NCBI RefSeq assembly: GCF_030063455.1
Contig: NZ_JASITB010000008.1
Coordinates: 182,661 to 246,660 of the forward strand
Length of the DNA: 64,000 nt
DNA from: Cryobacterium sp. PH31-O1
GTDB lineage: Bacteria > Actinomycetota > Actinomycetes > Actinomycetales > Microbacteriaceae
Reading direction: 5' to 3'
Each line of letters opens with the position of its first letter. Positions within the stretch are counted from its first letter, which is position 1. The notes under the pieces were generated by a model. The model made no database searches, was not told the DNA's origin, and saw nothing but the letters and a program-made list of their open reading frames with translations. Both the position numbers and the translations under genes were made by a program. Below, one piece after another: positions 36,062 to 45,208 of this stretch.

Positions 36062-36598
36062 ATGGGAGGCATGCCCTTCGCGTCACTCACCCCCGATGAG
36101 TCGACACCGTTTCGCATTATTTTCGTCTGCACCGGAAATATCTGCCGATCGCCGATGGCAGAGGTCGTGCTGCGCGACCTTGTGACCAAGCTCGGACTCG
36201 GCCGACTCATCGCCAGCAGCTCCGCCGGAACCGGAGACTGGCATGTCGGTGAGCAGGCTGACGGTCGCACGATCACCGCCCTGGCCAAACGCGGCTACGA
36301 CGGCAGCCACCATCGAGCCCGCCAGTTCGACCCGGTCTGGTTCGCCGAGCACGACCTCGTCGTCGTACTGGACCGTAGCCAGGAGCGCATTTTGCGCGAC
36401 TGGGCGTTGGAGGATCGCGATCGTGCCAAGGTGCGTCTCCTGCTCAGCTTTGACGCCGAGCAGGCTGCCCTGTTCGACGTTCCTGACCCGTACTATTCCG
36501 ACGATGCGTTGTTTGACGCCGTATTAGGCATGATTGAGAGGGCAAGTCACGCACTTGTGAAACAACTTGCACCCGCAATTCGACAGGGAGTCCGATGA
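36062..36598 (+). CDS. Low-molecular-weight protein-tyrosine phosphatase
   Basis: The protein (178 residues from ATG 36062; ATG 36071 is also possible) carries the CX5RS active-site loop in V-C-T-G-N-I-C-R-S (Cys23 to Arg29 and Ser30) and the acid loop V-P-D-P-Y-Y-S-D. Arsenate reductase and LMW-PTP share this fold, but the D-P-Y motif indicates phosphatase. The last 4 bp overlap the purB start (ATGA). No clear ribosome-binding site fits, so the start is uncertain. Confidence 0.87.
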   Translation: MGGMPFASLTPDESTPFRIIFVCTGNICRSPMAEVVLRDLVTKLGLGRLIASSSAGTGDWHVGEQADGRTITALAKRGYDGSHHRARQFDPVWFAEHDLVVVLDRSQERILRDWALEDRDRAKVRLLLSFDAEQAALFDVPDPYYSDDALFDAVLGMIERASHALVKQLAPAIRQGVR

Positions 36599-37977
36599 GT
36601 CACCTACCCGTACAGGTTCTGAGCCCGCTAGATGGCCGCTATCGAGCCGCCGTTTCTGATCTGGGCGAGTTCCTGTCCGAGGCGGGCCTCAACCGCGCCC
36701 GGGTTCGCGTTGAGGTGGAATGGCTGATCACCCTCACCGACCGCAGCCTGTTCGGCTCCGCGCCACTGACGTCCGCGCAGAAGCTGTCCCTGCGCGCCCT
36801 GGTGACCGACTTCGGCCAGCGCGAGATCGACGAACTGGCCGAGCTTGAAGCCACCACACGCCACGACGTGAAGGCCGTCGAATACCTTGTGCGTCGACGC
36901 CTGGGCACGCTCGGCCTCGACCACATCGGTGAACTGACCCACTTCGCCGCGACCAGCGAAGACATCAACAATCTCTCCTACGCGCTGACCGTGCGCGACG
37001 CCGTGCAGACCGTCTGGCTGCCTAAATTGCGCCTGGTCATCGAGGCCCTCCGCGGCAGCGCACTCGAGTTTCGAGCGGATGCGATGCTCGCCCGCACCCA
37101 CGGACAGCCCGCGACGCCGACCACCATGGGTAAAGAACTCGCTGTGTTCGTCTACCGCCTCGAACGCATCGTGGACCAGATCGACGCCGGCGAATACCTG
37201 GGCAAGTTCAGCGGTGCCACCGGCACCTTCGCCGCGCACGTGGCCGCCGAACCGTCCGTCGACTGGCCCGCCGTCTCGCGGGAATTCGTTGAGGGTCTCG
37301 GCCTCGGTTGGAACCCCCTCACCACCCAGATCGAATCGCACGACTGGCAGGCCGAGCTCTACTCCCGCGCCGCGCACGCGAACCGCATTCTGCACAACCT
37401 GGCCACCGACATCTGGACCTACATCTCCATCGGCTATTTTCGCCAGATTCCGCAGGTCGGCGCCACCGGCTCGTCCACGATGCCGCACAAGATCAACCCG
37501 ATTCGTTTCGAAAATGCCGAAGCGAACCTCGAATTGTCCTGCGCTATTCTGGACTCCCTCGCGGCCACCCTCGTGACCAGCCGACTGCAGCGTGACCTCA
37601 CCGACTCCACCACCCAGCGCAACATCGGTGTCGGCTTCGGGCATTCACTGCTCGCCCTCGACAACATTCTGCGCGGCCTCGGTGAGATCGACATTGACCG
37701 TGCGCTTCTCGCGAGCGACCTCGACTCGAACTGGGAGATCCTGGGTGAGGCGATCCAGACCGTGATTCGGGCAGAGGTCTCGGCCGGGCGCTCATCAATC
37801 GAGGATCCCTACGCGCTGCTCAAGGAGCTGACACGCGGCAAGCGCATCACCAGCGCCGACCTGTCTGCCTTCGTCACCACCCTCGACATCGGCGCCGCAG
37901 CCAAATCCCGGCTTCTCGCCCTGACGCCGGCGACCTATGTCGGGCTGGCCGACCCCCTGGTTGACTACCTGCCCTGA
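36595..37977 (+). CDS. purB: Adenylosuccinate lyase
   Basis: The 460-residue enzyme cleaves adenylosuccinate and SAICAR in purine synthesis. It shows the fumarase/aspartase superfamily signature S-S-T-M-P-H-K-I-N-P-I-R-F-E-N near 297, with active-site H-G-Q-P-A near 171. The length is normal. It is translated from an ATGA overlap with the phosphatase gene and ends at a strong intrinsic terminator. Confidence 0.97.
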   Translation: MSHLPVQVLSPLDGRYRAAVSDLGEFLSEAGLNRARVRVEVEWLITLTDRSLFGSAPLTSAQKLSLRALVTDFGQREIDELAELEATTRHDVKAVEYLVRRRLGTLGLDHIGELTHFAATSEDINNLSYALTVRDAVQTVWLPKLRLVIEALRGSALEFRADAMLARTHGQPATPTTMGKELAVFVYRLERIVDQIDAGEYLGKFSGATGTFAAHVAAEPSVDWPAVSREFVEGLGLGWNPLTTQIESHDWQAELYSRAAHANRILHNLATDIWTYISIGYFRQIPQVGATGSSTMPHKINPIRFENAEANLELSCAILDSLAATLVTSRLQRDLTDSTTQRNIGVGFGHSLLALDNILRGLGEIDIDRALLASDLDSNWEILGEAIQTVIRAEVSAGRSSIEDPYALLKELTRGKRITSADLSAFVTTLDIGAAAKSRLLALTPATYVGLADPLVDYLP

Positions 37978-37994
37978 TCTGCATCAGGAATAGA

Positions 37995-38029
37995 GGTACC
38001 TTCGTCGAACCGGCGAAGGTGCCTTTTTT
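37995..38029 (+). terminator. purB intrinsic terminator
   Basis: A 10-bp stem with one wobble (37995-38004 with 38014-38023) is followed by six T residues. Confidence 0.9.
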
Positions 38030-38044
38030 CATTCAAGCGCCTGG

Positions 38045-38314
38045 CTAGTGGCCGTTCTGCTCGTCTAAGTCTGTTTGTTCCGACGCGTTCGGCTTCATTC
38101 CGAGCACGAGCATGGCGATCACCACGAGTGCAACAATAAACGTCACACCCAGCCCGATGGCCGAGAACAGCAGTTCACGGGTGGTCACCAGAATGGTCAC
38201 ACCGACGAACAAAGCCATTCCGCCGGAGATTGCGAGCAATTCGGCCGGCTTCAAACGATCGGATCTGCTGGGCTGGTGTGCCGAGTTGGGGGTACCAGGA
38301 GTCTTAGGGGTCAC
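38045..38314 (-). CDS. Small two-helix membrane protein, hypothetical
   Basis: The 89-residue protein has a polar N-terminus rich in Pro/Thr and two hydrophobic helices (about 27-45 and 52-72), then a tail with charged and Asn residues. It overlaps the following membrane gene by 4 bp, so the two are translated together. No known family is recognised. Confidence 0.6.
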   Translation of the reverse strand: MTPKTPGTPNSAHQPSRSDRLKPAELLAISGGMALFVGVTILVTTRELLFSAIGLGVTFIVALVVIAMLVLGMKPNASEQTDLDEQNGH

Positions 38315-38946
38315 AGGGAGTCCGAATCATTGGGTGCGGTGTTCGTAGGTGCGGCGCTCGTGGGTGCAGCGCTCGTGGGTGTGCTGCGGCGCTGGCGGGG
38401 AGCATCCCATTTGAGGGAGAGCCCGGCGATGGGCAGGAAGACAGCCAGAAAGACCAGATAGGCGCCAAATAATCCCACCGAAACGACCGGGTTTGGCGGT
38501 AGCAGCAGAAATAACAGGGCGAGCGCCGCGGTGCCGATCCCGGTGAACAGCCAGTCCTTGGCAGGCGCTGGTCGTTTACGCACGCGGATGCCGGCATAGA
38601 TTTCAAGAAAACCTGTAACGGCTCCCCACACACTGACCACGAACAGGAAGAACCCGTGGCCACCGGTGTGAAAACCCAGCGCCAACCCGCCGGCGATCAT
38701 GCTCACGATGCCGCTGATGAGGAACAGGCTACGGTCGGCCGCGACCGTTAGGTTGCGTCGGCCGGTCAGAACCAGCAGGAGCCCACTCGCCAGAGCGAAC
38801 GCACCGAATACACTCAGGCCTAACTGGGCCGAGTGATCGCGATTGAAGGTGATGATCACGGCGGGTACGACGGCGATCAGGGCGCGCCCGACGGCAACGG
38901 ACCAGTACCCTGGCCCGACGTTTGATGGTGCCGGGGCGTTCGCCAC
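38311..38946 (-). CDS. DUF308/HdeD-like membrane protein, hypothetical
   Basis: The 211-residue protein has about six hydrophobic helices in paired form, recalling HdeD-like DUF308 proteins. The tail has repeats of T-S-A-A-P. The start chosen is GTG 38946 with an AAAGAGG ribosome-binding site six bases upstream. A TTG at 38967 gives a longer frame but with that site inside it. Function unknown. Confidence 0.65.
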   Translation of the reverse strand: MANAPAPSNVGPGYWSVAVGRALIAVVPAVIITFNRDHSAQLGLSVFGAFALASGLLLVLTGRRNLTVAADRSLFLISGIVSMIAGGLALGFHTGGHGFFLFVVSVWGAVTGFLEIYAGIRVRKRPAPAKDWLFTGIGTAALALLFLLLPPNPVVSVGLFGAYLVFLAVFLPIAGLSLKWDAPRQRRSTPTSAAPTSAAPTNTAPNDSDSL

Positions 38947-39041
38947 GCACAACCTCTTTCGTTGCAAAATTTGTCAGGTCCAGTCTACGCGGCGACCCAC
39001 CGGCGCATCTGCGAGCCGCCTGCATGCACGAATCGCGCGGA

Positions 39042-40469
39042 CTAACCGCCTGCCACCATGTCAGCGAACCGGGAGTAGTGGCCGTGAAAGGCGACGGTGA
39101 CGGTGCGGGTCGGGCCGTTGCGGTGCTTGGCCACGATGAGGTCGGCCTCACCAGCGCGCGGGTTGTCTTTCTCGTAGGCGCTTTCGCGGTGCAGCAGAAT
39201 GACCATGTCGGCGTCTTGCTCGAGCGAACCCGACTCGCGAAGGTCGGAGATGGCCGGCATCTTGTCGGCGCGCTGCTCCGGCCCACGGTTTAGCTGAGAG
39301 AGCGCGATGACCGGAACCTGAAGCTCCTTGGCGAGCAACTTGAGCGCCCGCGAGAACTCACTGACCTCCTGCTGGCGTGACTCCACCTTCTTACCGCTGG
39401 TCATCAGCTGCAGGTAGTCGATGATGACCATCTTGAGCCCGACCCGCTGCTTGAGCCGGCGGCACTTGGCGCGAATCTCCACCAGGGTCATGTTTGGGCT
39501 GTCATCGATGTAGAGCGGTGCATCGTTGATTCGCCCCCGCGTGGCGGCGATCGTGGTCCAGTCACGGGCCTCAACGGTTCCCTTGCGCATGCTCTGCAGG
39601 GGAACGGATGCCTCCGCCGCGAGCAGGCGCATTGCGATTTCACTGCGCCCCATTTCAAGCGAGAAGAATATACTCGGCATGTTGTGGTGGATGGAGGCCG
39701 AGCGCGCGAAGTCAAGGGCGAGCGTGGACTTACCCAGCGCCGGGCGCGCCGCCACGATGATGAGCTGGCCGCCGTGGAACCCGTTGGTGAGTTCGTCGAG
39801 GTCGGCAAAGCCCGTAGGCACGCCGCTCATCTGACCGTCTTTGAGCTTGGCGGCCTCGATCTCTTCGATGGCCGCTGTCACTGCATCGGTGAGGGGAACG
39901 TAATCTTCGGTCTGCGTGCCCCCGGTGACCGAGTAGATCTCGGCCTGGGCGGTGTTCACGAGGTCGAGTACCTCACCCTCGGCCGCGTAGCCCATTTGGG
40001 CGATGCGCGTGCCAGCCTCGACGAGACGGCGCAGGAGCGCACGTTCGGCCACGATGGTCGAGTAGAAGCCCGCGTTGGCTGCAGTGGGAACCAGGCTCGT
40101 CAGGGTGTGCAGGTAGTCGGCACCACCGGCTCGGGAAAGTTCACCGACTTTGGTGAGCTCATCGGTGACCGTGATGACGTCGGTCGGCTCACCCTGGGCG
40201 TACAGCGAGAGGATCGCATCAAAGATGATCTCGTGCTTGGGGATATAGAAATCTCCGCCACGCACGGTTTCGACGACGTCGGCGACGGCGTCTTTGCTGA
40301 GCATCATTCCACCGAGGGCGCTCTGTTCGGCCAGGAGGTCGTGGGGCAGTGCTCGCTCCGACTTCCAGGATTCGGCGGGTCGCTCGCCACGGTCGCCCGT
40401 TCCGCGGGCCGACGAACCGTACTCGTTTGACGCTGGCTGGTTGGCCAGGCCCAGGTGAGCGATCGACAC
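39042..40469 (-). CDS. dnaB: Replicative DNA helicase DnaB
   Basis: The 475-residue helicase unwinds the parental duplex at the fork. Visible are the N-terminal domain (S-A-L-G-G-M-M-L) and Walker A A-L-G-K-S-T (near 241), with D-Y-L-Q-L-M as Walker B and S-Q-L-N-R-G-P-E-Q-R-A-D-K-M-P near the end. No intein is present. The start GTG 40469 has an AGAGG ribosome-binding site. Three DnaA-box-like 9-mers lie upstream, unusual for a gene 22 kb from dnaA. Confidence 0.96.
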   Translation of the reverse strand: MSIAHLGLANQPASNEYGSSARGTGDRGERPAESWKSERALPHDLLAEQSALGGMMLSKDAVADVVETVRGGDFYIPKHEIIFDAILSLYAQGEPTDVITVTDELTKVGELSRAGGADYLHTLTSLVPTAANAGFYSTIVAERALLRRLVEAGTRIAQMGYAAEGEVLDLVNTAQAEIYSVTGGTQTEDYVPLTDAVTAAIEEIEAAKLKDGQMSGVPTGFADLDELTNGFHGGQLIIVAARPALGKSTLALDFARSASIHHNMPSIFFSLEMGRSEIAMRLLAAEASVPLQSMRKGTVEARDWTTIAATRGRINDAPLYIDDSPNMTLVEIRAKCRRLKQRVGLKMVIIDYLQLMTSGKKVESRQQEVSEFSRALKLLAKELQVPVIALSQLNRGPEQRADKMPAISDLRESGSLEQDADMVILLHRESAYEKDNPRAGEADLIVAKHRNGPTRTVTVAFHGHYSRFADMVAGG

Positions 40470-40601
40470 TCGGCACCTCTTTCTCTGTCGTGCTAATAGG
40501 TGTATCAGGACCCACCGACACGGGACGTGACGCACCAGCCGAAGCGAGATACCGGTACTGGAACACCCTAAGGAGCCAGCGCCATCCGTCACAAACCCCC
40601 C

Positions 40602-40677
40602 TGTGGATAAGTCTGTGGAAAATCTGCGCGAAACGCCGTGGAGATTGTGCAGAACCTGTGCACTCGCCTGTGGACAA
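40602..40677. promoter_or_regulatory. Cluster of three DnaA-box-like sites before dnaB
   Basis: One perfect consensus 9-mer and two with one mismatch lie in 76 bp, all in the same orientation. They could titrate DnaA or regulate dnaB. Confidence 0.6.
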
Positions 40678-40841
40678 ACACCAATTCTTTTCAAATATAA
40701 AGACGTTGATCAGGGGTTTAAGGTTCACACACCGGTGTGAATAAAGTAACCTCAATCAACCCTTGAAGCTTGCTGAGACGAATGCTCACCTGTGCACAAA
40801 AGCGGCGGGTCAATACCCCCAAAGGGGCCCTTAAACGCCAC

Positions 40842-40877
40842 ATAGCGGAGGGTTCCTCTCGGAACCCCCCGCTATGG
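40842..40877 (-). terminator. Terminator hairpin after rplI
   Basis: A 16-bp inverted repeat with one mismatch and a 4-nt loop lies about 50 bp after the rplI stop. The T-tract is weak. Confidence 0.7.
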
Positions 40878-40928
40878 GAGTAGGAAAAACACCCGGCCGT
40901 ACAGAACCGGGCCTACTGGCGTGCGTTG

Positions 40929-41378
40929 CTACTTGGCGGCGACGACCACGAGGGTGATCGTGGCACTGAGCTCGTCGCGAAGACGAACCGTTGCCGTGTG
41001 CTCACCGGTCAGCTTGATGGCGGCGAGCTCGATCTTGCGCTTGTCGACCGTGCCGAGACCGGCGGCGGCGACGGCGTTGGCCACATCCGCGGTCTTGACC
41101 GAACCGAACAAGCGACCGCCGGCGCCGGCCTTGACGACCAGTGTGACCTTGGTGTTCTCAAGCTTGACCTTGAGCGCCTCAGCCTCTTCGAAGGTGGCGT
41201 GCTCGCGGGCTGCGCGAGCGGCCTTGATCTGCTCGATCTGCTTCTCGCCACCGCGGGTCCACGCAACAGCGAAGCCCTTGGGAACGAGGTAGTTACGAGC
41301 AAACCCGTTCTTGACGTCTACGACGTCGCCGGGTGCACCGAGGCCGGAGACCTCATGCGTCAGAATCAATTTCGACAT
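40929..41378 (-). CDS. rplI: 50S ribosomal protein L9
   Basis: The 149-residue L9 starts [14 protein letters not shown], has the N-terminal [15 protein letters not shown] motif and a C-terminal rRNA-binding domain. It lies in rpsF-ssb-rpsR-rplI, 9 bp after rpsR. Length is normal. Confidence 0.98.
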   Translation of the reverse strand: MSKLILTHEVSGLGAPGDVVDVKNGFARNYLVPKGFAVAWTRGGEKQIEQIKAARAAREHATFEEAEALKVKLENTKVTLVVKAGAGGRLFGSVKTADVANAVAAAGLGTVDKRKIELAAIKLTGEHTATVRLRDELSATITLVVVAAK

Positions 41379-41387
41379 TTGGTTTCC

Positions 41388-41651
41388 TTACCGGCCTGAG
41401 CCTGCGTAGGGCAGCAAAGCCATTTCGCGGGCGTTCTTGACGGCACGGGCGATGAGGCGCTGTTCCTGAACGGAAACGCCTGTGATTCGACGAGCGCGGA
41501 TCTTTCCACGCTCGGAGATGAACTTGCGCAGGGTGGGGACATCTTTGTAATCGATGACACCAACCCGAATCGACTTCGCGGGAGCGGCATTCTTGCCACC
41601 CTTAGCTCCGCGAAGCGGCTTGCGGCGGTCGCCGCTCGACTTTCCAGCCAT
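41388..41651 (-). CDS. rpsR: 30S ribosomal protein S18
   Basis: The 87-residue S18 has a basic N-terminus and the rRNA-binding part [18 protein letters not shown]. No zinc cysteines are present. It lies between ssb and rplI in the conserved gene order. Confidence 0.98.
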   Translation of the reverse strand: MAGKSSGDRRKPLRGAKGGKNAAPAKSIRVGVIDYKDVPTLRKFISERGKIRARRITGVSVQEQRLIARAVKNAREMALLPYAGSGR

Positions 41652-41699
41652 GATTTCCTTACTTTCTCAAAAAGGTTTTAGCTACGCGCCAGGCGCGGC

Positions 41700-42218
41700 T
41701 TAGAAGGGGGTCTCGTCGCTGAAGTTGCCTGGACTGTTCCAGACGTCTCCGCCAGATGCTGCGGGCGACGCAGTCTTGGCGGGGGCGCTGGGTGCCCACG
41801 GCTCATCGTTGCCCTGCCCACCGGCAGCGGGAGCACCGCTGCGGGGACCGGACGACTGCGCGCGAGTGAGGGAAGCGGTGGCGTAGCGCAGCGAAGGACC
41901 AATTTCGTCAATCTCGAGCTCCATGCTCGTGCGCTTTTCGCCTTCCTTCGTCTCATACGAACGCTGCTTGAGACGCCCGGAAGCGATGACACGCGACCCC
42001 TTGGTCAATGAACCCGCCACGTGTTCGGCGAATTCACGCCAAACGCTCGCACGCAGGAACAGCGCGTCGCCATCTTTCCACTCGTTAGCCGCGCGATCGA
42101 ACGTGCGCGGAGTGGAAGCGATGGTGAAGTTAGCAACCGCCAGCCCGTTCTGCGTGTAACGCAGCTCCGGATCGCTGGTGAGGTTGCCCACCACGGTGAT
42201 TACGGTCTCGCCAGCCAT
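41700..42218 (-). CDS. ssb: Single-stranded DNA-binding protein
   Basis: The 172-residue protein has an N-terminal OB-fold ([16 protein letters not shown], about 10-25) and a flexible Gly/Pro/Ala linker. It ends in the acidic tip F-S-D-E-T-P-F, which binds partner replication proteins. It coats single-stranded DNA at forks. It lies 3 bp after rpsF. Confidence 0.97.
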   Translation of the reverse strand: MAGETVITVVGNLTSDPELRYTQNGLAVANFTIASTPRTFDRAANEWKDGDALFLRASVWREFAEHVAGSLTKGSRVIASGRLKQRSYETKEGEKRTSMELEIDEIGPSLRYATASLTRAQSSGPRSGAPAAGGQGNDEPWAPSAPAKTASPAASGGDVWNSPGNFSDETPF

Positions 42219-42221
42219 GGG

Positions 42222-42827
42222 CTACTTGTCGCTCGCCTTGTCGGCAACAGCGGGCTTGGCAGCAGCAGGCTTGGCAGCAGCAACCTTGGCGGCAGGAACC
42301 GCGGTGGAGGCGGCAGTAACCGGAGCAGCAGCTTCGACCGTGGCGGTAACCGGAGCAGCCGCGGCCGTGGCCGGGACTGCGTCGGCAACGACGGGCTTGG
42401 CAGCAGCGGCAACCTTCGCAGCCGGAGCGGCGGCGGCTGCAGCAGCAGCGTCAGCCTTGGCAGCGATGACCTTGGGGTTGGCAGCCTTGCGGGCGGCCTT
42501 CTCTGCAGCCAGCTTGGTGGCGACGACGACCTGGGCGATGCCCTCTTCGGCGCGGAGCACCTTGGTGCGCATGACGGCCTCGGACAGGCCCAGTTGGCGG
42601 TCGAGCTCAACCGTGGCTGAGGCGTTCGCGGTGAAGTCAACGACGGCGTAGATGCCTTCGGTCTTCTTGTTGATCTCGTATGCGAGACGACGACGACCCC
42701 AAACATCAACCTTGTCAATGGTGCCACCATCGTTGCGAACAACGTTGAGGAACTTGTCAAGGCTGGGAGCTACGGTGCGCTCATCGATCTCGGGATCGAG
42801 GATAACCATAAGTTCGTACTGATGCAT
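42222..42827 (-). CDS. rpsF: 30S ribosomal protein S6 with long alanine-rich tail
   Basis: The S6 fold ([11 protein letters not shown], then G-R-R-R-L-A-Y-E-I) fills the first half. The protein is 201 residues, about twice the usual S6 size. The extra half is low-complexity Ala, Pro, Thr, Val and Lys (about 110-201) with no known fold. A GGAGG ribosome-binding site precedes ATG 42827. The tail may be disordered; it looks like an expansion. Confidence 0.95.
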   Translation of the reverse strand: MHQYELMVILDPEIDERTVAPSLDKFLNVVRNDGGTIDKVDVWGRRRLAYEINKKTEGIYAVVDFTANASATVELDRQLGLSEAVMRTKVLRAEEGIAQVVVATKLAAEKAARKAANPKVIAAKADAAAAAAAAPAAKVAAAAKPVVADAVPATAAAAPVTATVEAAAPVTAASTAVPAAKVAAAKPAAAKPAVADKASDK

Positions 42828-42991
42828 GACTAACCCACCTCCTTCGGACTAAAACGGCTACAGACTTTCTGTAACAGGAGGGTTGTGCATGTGCTGAACG
42901 CGGAGGCCGGGAATCCGGCGCGCAGGCAACCTGCCCAGACTACCGGATGCCCGGCCCATGCGCCAGTCCAGGTGCCAGTTGACCGGTTGGA

Positions 42992-44332
42992 CTATTCGGA
43001 CAGGGTGGCGTTGGCGGCTTCCTGGGCGGCGCGCACACCGTGACCTGCTGGCATACGCCCGAGGAAGACTTCGTCGAGCAAGGGTCGCATGGCGTTCTCG
43101 GCGGCTGGCCACCCGGCTCCGCGCGGTGCCGGCGCTGTTCCGGCGGCCAACACGTCGTAGAACGGGCTGATGTCGACCTTCTCAGCGGCCCAATAGGCCG
43201 CGTATGCCGGCTGCGCTGCGAGCACGGCGGGGGAAGCAGCGCCGGAGGCTCCGATGAACTCGGCTCCGGCTGCGCTTCCGAGCCACTCCAGCACCCGCTG
43301 GGTTTGGGCCGGATGCCCAGACGCGGCATTTCCGGCGGCCGCGATTCCGTCGACACCACTGATCGCGCCGGCCGGACCGCTCGGCAGCTGCACGACACCC
43401 CAGTCGAAATTCGCCCCGGCGCTCACGTTGGCGAGGTTGTAGACACCACTCTGAAACAGAGCCATCTTGCCCTGGAGGAACTGCTCGCGACTGAAATCGC
43501 CGTTGGTGTTGGTATCGGCGGCCGACGGAGCGACCTGCCACTTATTCATGAGGTCGACCAGATACTGGAATGAAGCGATTCCGGCGTCGGAAGCGAAGGA
43601 GTACTGGTTGGTGTCGTCCTGAAAGTGGGCACCATTGGAGGCCAGATAGTTCAGCACCATCGCCTGCAGGTCGTAGCCCGCGTTGTAGCCGTACTGGCTC
43701 AGGTTGGAACCGTCGAACTCCGCACTATCAGCCGTGTTGCCGTTGTAGTCCTTGGTGAGTTTCTGCAGGACCCCGATGAGGGTGTCCGTTTCACCGGTGG
43801 GATCCCAGGTGAGTGCTGACACATCAGCGGGGGTCAGGCCGGCGTCATCGAGCAGGTCGGCGTTGTAGTACACCGCGATGCCGGGATCGGCAAGCTGAGG
43901 TACACCCCACAGGGCGGCGTCACGGGTGTACTGGGCGGTCACGGCCGGGGACCAGCCGGCCTGGGCATCCGCTGAAAGAGCGGTCGTGATGTTGAGCAGT
44001 GCTCCCGCGTCGGCGTACGCAGGATAACTGCCGCCGTCGACCCAGAAAACATCGGGAGCGCCGTCACCGGCCACGTCGGTGCGCAGCTTTTCGAAGTAGT
44101 CGTCCCAGGGCACGATCTCGACGTCCACCTGGATGTCGGGGTTGTCCTCCTCGAAGGCGGCAAAGGACTTCTCATAGGCGGCGGCGACGGGTTCGTCCCA
44201 GAGCCGCACGGTGACGTGTGTGGCCTCGCCGGGCGCATCAGAGTCGGAGAAGTTCAGTGCGGCAACGGCCCCGACGATGACGAGCAGCACGGCGGCAGCG
44301 CCGGCAGCAATGATGGTAGAACGCTTGGCCAT
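42992..44332 (-). CDS. Sugar ABC transporter substrate-binding protein
   Basis: The 446-residue protein has a family-1 extracellular solute-binding fold for oligosaccharides (V-R-L-W-D-E-P, then F-W-V-D-G-G-S-Y, then G-V-D-G-I-A-A-A). The N-terminal hydrophobic helix (about 8-28) lacks a lipobox Cys, so anchoring is by the uncleaved helix or it is released. Substrate not known. It is the last gene of the three-gene transporter. The 164-bp gap to rpsF (42828-42991) shows no gene. Confidence 0.9.
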   Translation of the reverse strand: MAKRSTIIAAGAAAVLLVIVGAVAALNFSDSDAPGEATHVTVRLWDEPVAAAYEKSFAAFEEDNPDIQVDVEIVPWDDYFEKLRTDVAGDGAPDVFWVDGGSYPAYADAGALLNITTALSADAQAGWSPAVTAQYTRDAALWGVPQLADPGIAVYYNADLLDDAGLTPADVSALTWDPTGETDTLIGVLQKLTKDYNGNTADSAEFDGSNLSQYGYNAGYDLQAMVLNYLASNGAHFQDDTNQYSFASDAGIASFQYLVDLMNKWQVAPSAADTNTNGDFSREQFLQGKMALFQSGVYNLANVSAGANFDWGVVQLPSGPAGAISGVDGIAAAGNAASGHPAQTQRVLEWLGSAAGAEFIGASGAASPAVLAAQPAYAAYWAAEKVDISPFYDVLAAGTAPAPRGAGWPAAENAMRPLLDEVFLGRMPAGHGVRAAQEAANATLSE

Positions 44333-44377
44333 GATGTCCTCTGTTGACGATTCGAACGTGAACCCCAGTTGACCAGC

Positions 44378-45208
44378 CTACGCAGAACCCGCGATGGTGA
44401 TCGACCGCACGAAGCTGCGCTGGAACATCAGAAACAATACGAGGAGCGGAACCAGGGCGAGTGTGGTGGCCGCCATGACGAGCGTCCAGTTGCCGTTGAA
44501 CTGGCTCTGCAGACTCGCGGTGGCTACCGTCACGACCCGCCATTCGGTGCCGGTCGTCACTACGAGCGGCCACATGAAGCTGTTCCAGTGGCTCACGATC
44601 GTGATGAGGGTCAGGGTGGCGATGATCGGTCTGGACAGCGGCACCACGATCTCGACCAACACGTCGAGGGTGTTCGCCCCGTCGAGCCGGGCGGCATCGA
44701 TGAGCTCCTGGGGAATTCCGCGAAAATATTCGCGCAGCAAAAAGATCGCGTAGGGCGAGGCGAAGGCGAACGGCAGCACGAGGCTCCAGAACGAGTTGCG
44801 CAGCCCGGCCTCGGTCATCATGAGGTACAGCGGCACGACGAGCACGACCGGCGGGATCATCAGGGTCGACAGATACACCCAGAACAGCACCTGGCGACCG
44901 GGAAAATCGACCCGAGCGAAGGCGTAGGCGGCGAGGATCGAACAGATCAACTGCCCGACCAGAATCAATATGGCCGCGAGCACCGTGATCACGATGGCGC
45001 GACCGAACTGTGCCGGCCCGTTCAGCAGCAGCGCGAAGTTCTCCAACGTGAACGGGTCGGGCCAGCTCAACGCCGACTGCTGCGCGAACTGTTCCCGCGT
45101 CTTAAAGGCGGTCAGAATGCTGAGCAGGAATGGGCCAAGGGTGAGCAGGGCGCCGAGCAGCAGCACCAGGTAGATGGCGGCCGTTTTGGAGAAATTAGTC
45201 CATTTCAT
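44378..45208 (-). CDS. Sugar ABC transporter permease (MalG-like)
   Basis: The 276-residue permease has six helices and the inner-membrane E-A-A loop region E-L-I-D-A-A-R-L-D-G-A-N-T (EAA motif of sugar permeases). It starts at ATG 45208 and overlaps the MalF-like gene by 14 bp. The longer frame upstream runs through that gene and is not credible. No ATPase is encoded, so a shared MsiK-type ATPase is expected. Confidence 0.92.
   Translation of the reverse strand: MKWTNFSKTAAIYLVLLLGALLTLGPFLLSILTAFKTREQFAQQSALSWPDPFTLENFALLLNGPAQFGRAIVITVLAAILILVGQLICSILAAYAFARVDFPGRQVLFWVYLSTLMIPPVVLVVPLYLMMTEAGLRNSFWSLVLPFAFASPYAIFLLREYFRGIPQELIDAARLDGANTLDVLVEIVVPLSRPIIATLTLITIVSHWNSFMWPLVVTTGTEWRVVTVATASLQSQFNGNWTLVMAATTLALVPLLVLFLMFQRSFVRSITIAGSA

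Larger units (their letters stand above)
40470..40928. other. dnaB upstream region with DnaA-box-like sites and palindrome
   Basis: This 459-bp gap holds a perfect DnaA box TGTGGATAA (40602-40610), TGTGGAAAA (40614-40622), TGTGGACAA (40669-40677) and a TGTGCACAA (40791-40799). It also has the 12-bp palindrome CACACCGGTGTG (40728-40739) and the rplI terminator (40842-40877). No coding potential is seen. Confidence 0.65.
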
